Source of the DNA: Rhea pennata
Lineage: Eukaryota > Chordata > Aves > Rheiformes > Rheidae
NCBI RefSeq assembly: GCF_028389875.1
Contig: NC_084687.1
Location: 3,384,157 to 3,448,156, forward strand
Direction of reading: 5' to 3'
Length of the DNA stretch: 64,000 bases
How positions within the stretch are numbered: the first letter of the stretch is position 1; each line of letters opens with the position of its first letter. A model generated the notes under the pieces. It searched no databases. It was not told the DNA's origin and worked only from the letters and a program-made list of their open reading frames with translations. This document shows, piece by piece, positions 60,136-64,000 of the stretch. Made by a program: the position numbers and the translations under genes.

Positions 60136-61273
60136 TGTTTGCAGCTCCCTGGGACCGAGAGGTCCCCTGTGGGGCTGAGGGGGTCTGCGTGGGGCTGGGG
60201 CCCGCGCAGGAGGGTTCTCCGTGGGGCTGGGGGAGCCGGGCCCCAAGGCCGCTCTCTGAGGCTGCGGGCGCTGGCGGCCTTGCCCCGCTTTATCGCCAGT
60301 GCTTAGCAAAAAAGTTTGATTTTCTTCTTTGTCCCCTTCCCCCCCCCCCCCCCCCCCCCGCAACGTGAAATTCCACTTGTTTCCAAAATCGTGCAGCGTC
60401 TTTGCGCCGAGCGACTGTCAGTCGCCTGCTTTTGCTGTGGGCGACCTGGTGTCTTTGGCCACTGTGTTGTTCTGTAAAACGCACGAAAACCGGAGTCAGG
60501 GTCCCCTAGCTTGTGATAACGGGGTGGTGCCTAAGGGAGGTTGTTGGAGTAGTGAAAGCACACGGTTGTCATAAAATGAGGTTTCTGTGCCTGGTTACTA
60601 CTGTTTTTCTCTGATGACATCTGCCAAAAATACTGTATAGGGTGCAAACACAAATACGTAGCTTCATTTGGAGCAATTACAGCAGATTGCCCAAGGTAAA
60701 TGGGATTTTTGTTGTTTTTTTTTCCCCCTCTAAGCTCCCACTCCCCCCCCCCCCCCGCAGAAGGCAGAATATTTCAAAGCTACTATTTTCTAGTGCGTAA
60801 ATGCATATTCAGATCAGTGTGTTGTCACAAAAGAGTATTTTACACGATGAGCTGGAAGAGCTTTGGAAGGATAAACTCATCGGTCATGCATCGCGTCTCT
60901 GCTTGGTGAGCTCCGGTCGAGGCTCCGGCGCTGCAGTCAAGTTTCTGTCTTCGCTGTGAAATTGTGCGTGCTAAACAAACAGGGCTTTGCTACGGTCGGT
61001 TAATACTGCAGATGAGGCTGGTGAGCTGCTGTTCTGTGGAATTTCCTTCCATCAGACAAGTGGATTGAATTTAAGTATACATCTAAAGACTGATCCCCTC
61101 CTCCCTGCCCCCCCCCCCCCTCCCCAGAGCCCCCCAGGAGTTGATACCTTAGTATTTTAAAGGTAATGTTTGTTTAAACGATTGCTTTCTGTAACGAGCC
61201 GTTAGGCTGGATTCAGGACATCTGTTGAGGGACCAAATCTGCTAGAAACTGGGATTACAAGTAAAAAGTGGAA

Positions 61274-61288
61274 AGCACAAATTGTTCT
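61274..61288 (+). promoter_or_regulatory. FKBP5: Glucocorticoid response element
   Basis: AGCACAAATTGTTCT matches the GRE consensus AGAACAnnnTGTTCT at 11 of 12 defined positions. FKBP5 is a canonical GR, PR and AR target with intronic response elements in mammals, so a site 1.6 kb into its first intron is plausible. Binding is not shown by the sequence itself. Confidence 0.55.
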
Positions 61289-64000
61289 TTCCTGCAAAAT
61301 GTGTCGGAGCCACGTTGCTTCTCCTCCTTCCTCACTCTGCCCCGTGAATACGCTTAAGGGGAAGAAAGTAAATTAAATCCGTTAGATGGAACTTTTATCT
61401 GGATTTTATCAGCAGTTTTCACAGAGGTGTGATAGGTTTTGACCGAATTAATGCATTTTTAATCAGGACATTAATCGAGGATTTGCTTTCAATTTTGATT
61501 GAAACTGTTGAACATTGTAGTTTGTGATCTGTAACGTGTAGATTTTTATTTCCAACTTTGTGTTGGATTAATGGGATAAAACTGCTTGAGGGGATGTAAA
61601 CTCCAGCGGGGCGGAGGAAATGCTTGCCACAGTTTGTAAGGGGTTAACAAGGAGTAATGGGGTTGAGCGAAAATAACTTTTCTGCAGTGCTAAGAGTTTT
61701 ACAGAGCAAAGACGTAATGCTAGTCCTCGGCCCTGCAGAGTAACGTTATATAGGACGTGATGGATGAGGACAGTAACATCTGAGAAGCCGGAGGACGAAG
61801 GCAGGAAAAGGATGACATGTTACGATAAAACTGCACGTTCGGGGCAGCTGCAGGTAATGCTGTGCTATGCAGCGTGCTCGCGAAAGGAGCGGAGCCTTTC
61901 TGCGGCGAGGGGAGAAGCGTCGCTGGTACGGGGGAAACCAGGGAGCGATCTGCTCTCCTTCCTGCTCCCGAATCGTGTTATTTTGAGGAAATAACTTAAA
62001 CGCCCCATCTCATGATTATCTGTGAAACAGGGATCAGCATCCAGTTTGCTGGGATTCTCACGACAGTAAGTTGAACCAAGAATTTTGTTTGGCCGGGCAA
62101 ATTTGTAAAACCCCTTTTACAACCTCCCCCTCCCCGTTTTTGGCTCTTTTCTCTTTGCAGTGCTGCAAAGCACCTAACGCTTTGTGTCCCGAGGAGGACG
62201 TGCGCCCCGAAGCAGGCGGGGGCACGCAGCAGTAGGGGGGAACAGGGTGAAAAAGGACGGCCGCGGAGGTGCGGGCTGCTCTCCTAGCAGGAGAGGAAAG
62301 GTGCAGGGCATCGGGAAGCAGCTGCTTGCGCGGGGAGCAGGGATAATTGCGCAGGAGGGATTTTTAGGAGCACCTTCATCGGAGCAGCGTTGGAGGAAGG
62401 CTACAGGATGGGCTCTGGACGAGTTGAGCAAGCAGCGCTCGGACTAGGGAAAATGTGCGATGGCATGGAAAAAAAAAAAAAGCAGATTTCTGCAGAATTG
62501 GTGCAGAAGTTATTGCTTCTGCTGAAACTCTTTGCAGGGGGGAAGGGGGAAATCGCACGTGACCTGCTGTGGTTTTGGGCAGAAGGGACAAAGAAGAGCA
62601 AGCAGCAAACGGGAACGAGAGGACGCGTGTGCAGGGGGAAGGTGGTGGCGGCTGAGGTCTCTGCAGCGTGTGCGTGAGCGGGTCCTGGTTGCTGGGGGGG
62701 GGGCTGGGAAGCCCCTTGGGGGTGCATACCCCAAACCTCACAGTGGAGGGGATTTGGAAAGACGGGGGCTGCCAGCCTTAGCAGAGCAGAGGCATCTGCT
62801 GAGCATGGCCAGAAGTCGAGGCATTGCTTTCTCTGTGGAGAAATGCATAAAAAAGAAGATGATTTGGCCGGAGGGGGGGGTGGTGGAATTATCACTGACT
62901 TTTCCCTAAGTCTTTTGGATACCACCTAGCACTGCCTGTGCACAGCAGCCTGTGAAATATAGAGCAACTGCCTTTCCTCCCCTTTTTATTTCCTTTTAAA
63001 CTCAGGACAGGGAATTCCAGCTTCCCTGGTCTGCGCGGTACATATTTGAATTATTTCAAGGTCCTTTCCCAGTGCTATGAGTCCCTCTCCCACTGAGATG
63101 AGCTAAAAAATAAGGACAATTCCCAAGGGGGGGGAGGGGGAAATCTTTTAAGCTGAAGAAAACTAAACCGGGTGAATACGGGCTGCCAGCAAGGAGATTT
63201 CTAGAAAGCCTGAACCAAACTCTATTGTTCAAGAACATCAGCACCTTGCTGTGTGATTAGGTGGGTTTTAATTACAGGCTTGCAAAAGACTCTGTGTACA
63301 AGGCAGGCTGAGAAGGAGAAAGTTTGCTGTAAAGCTTCATTTAAGATATTCAGTATTAAGATTTCTGTCAATCTTGCAAGTCATCTGGTTACAGCTCCTT
63401 GTGTTGATGTTCCTTGCTGTGAAGAGAAAGTACTTTTAATAAAGTACTTGGAGAATAATTAACTCTGTTGGGTGAGGTTAGGGAGAAAGAGCTGTATTTT
63501 GTTAACACTTTTACCTAAATGAGATTTTTTTTTTTTAAGTGCTGTCAGTGGACCTGGATGTTTTATGGCAACTGGACTTTGAGCTGTGTGCTAGAAATTA
63601 CTCCATTTGCTTCCGAGCTAAACTCTTCCAGAAATGTCTCGTGGAGCATATTTCTGTGTTTTGTTGACATGATTTTATAAATGTGTGGTAGAGACTGAAA
63701 TCTGAATGGGGCTGGGTGGTTGCTGCTGCGTGGGGATGTGGCCGTCGGGAGGAGGAAAGGCAGATAAACATGTTTCAAAAGCATCCCTGGTGGTTGCACA
63801 ACTTGGTGTGTAAATCTTTAATCTCCTGCTCTGTGGATCCCTTGGTCAGTGTTTGGAAAAACAGCTTCAAACGCTATCCAGAAAGGAGCAGGCACGATTT
63901 AAAATTGCAATCCCTGGGAATAATTTACCAGCAGTGCGACGGGACAGCTATTATTTACTTGCAATTGGCTTCACACTTAGCAGCTCTCTGTGCTTTTTTT

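Larger units (their letters stand above)
59665..64000 (+). other. FKBP5: Probable FKBP5 intron 1 (start)
   Basis: About 4.3 kb to the window end without a supportable exon. It holds a 38-bp minisatellite, C-runs (for example C19 near 60,341-60,359) and a glucocorticoid response element. FKBP5 has a very long first intron in human. Confidence 0.5.

Noticed and set aside
62238-62256. GGAACAGGGTGAAAA as a second glucocorticoid response element
   Set aside because: Only the left half fits the consensus; the right half has lost most of TGTTCT.

Overview
The window is vertebrate nuclear DNA. Five protein-coding genes can be read exon by exon, and the 5' end of a sixth is inferred. The order and strands are SLC26A8(+) - SRPK1(+) - LHFPL5(-) - CLPS(+) - ARMC12(-) - FKBP5 promoter and first intron(+). 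This is the mirror image of the human 6p21.31 block as I remember it. Several things suggest a sauropsid, most likely a bird microchromosome (chicken chromosome 26 carries this block, from memory). Proteins are clearly orthologous but diverged from human, I recognise no mammalian L1 or SINE copies, several introns are only about 90-125 bp, and the right third is very GC-rich with many C-runs and minisatellites. The species cannot be named from the sequence alone.

Left part (1-14.4 kb): the 3' two thirds of SLC26A8 (TAT1, a sperm anion transporter) in 15 exons. These cover the later membrane segments and the STAS domain, and the gene ends in a short tail. Then 3 kb of intergenic DNA leads to a CpG island (17.4-18.4 kb) that serves SRPK1. 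SRPK1 is complete (16 coding exons, 18,378-43,735, 658 aa) with a 2.4 kb 3' UTR. One of its introns (32,738-34,224) has textbook U12-type splice signals. Its first exon is open upstream, in frame with the usual start.

Right part (46-64 kb): this is compact and GC-rich. LHFPL5 (minus strand, three coding exons, the last only 17 nt) is followed by a 65-bp minisatellite. Then come CLPS (TATA box, three exons) and ARMC12 (minus strand, six exons), which meet tail to tail about 180 bp apart. A 4.6 kb gene-free interval holds a 16-bp minisatellite, homopolymer tracts and CpG-rich DNA. A GGGGCATTGCAC-type repeat array runs up to a promoter with GC boxes, an octamer and two CCAAT boxes, read here as FKBP5. 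Its first intron fills the rest of the window and carries a near-perfect glucocorticoid response element.

The genes do not form one pathway. SLC26A8 and ARMC12 are sperm-related in mammals, SRPK1 phosphorylates SR splicing factors, LHFPL5 belongs to the hair-cell mechanotransduction complex, CLPS is the pancreatic lipase cofactor, and FKBP5 is a steroid-induced Hsp90 co-chaperone. The many long open frames between 47 and 60 kb come from GC-rich repeats and are not genes. I saw no CRISPR array, rRNA, tRNA, or recognisable transposon or virus-derived element. No undescribed multi-gene system was found. The strongest unusual observations are the U12 intron, the SRPK1 N-terminal open extension, the shortened SLC26A8 tail and the repeat arrays next to promoters.
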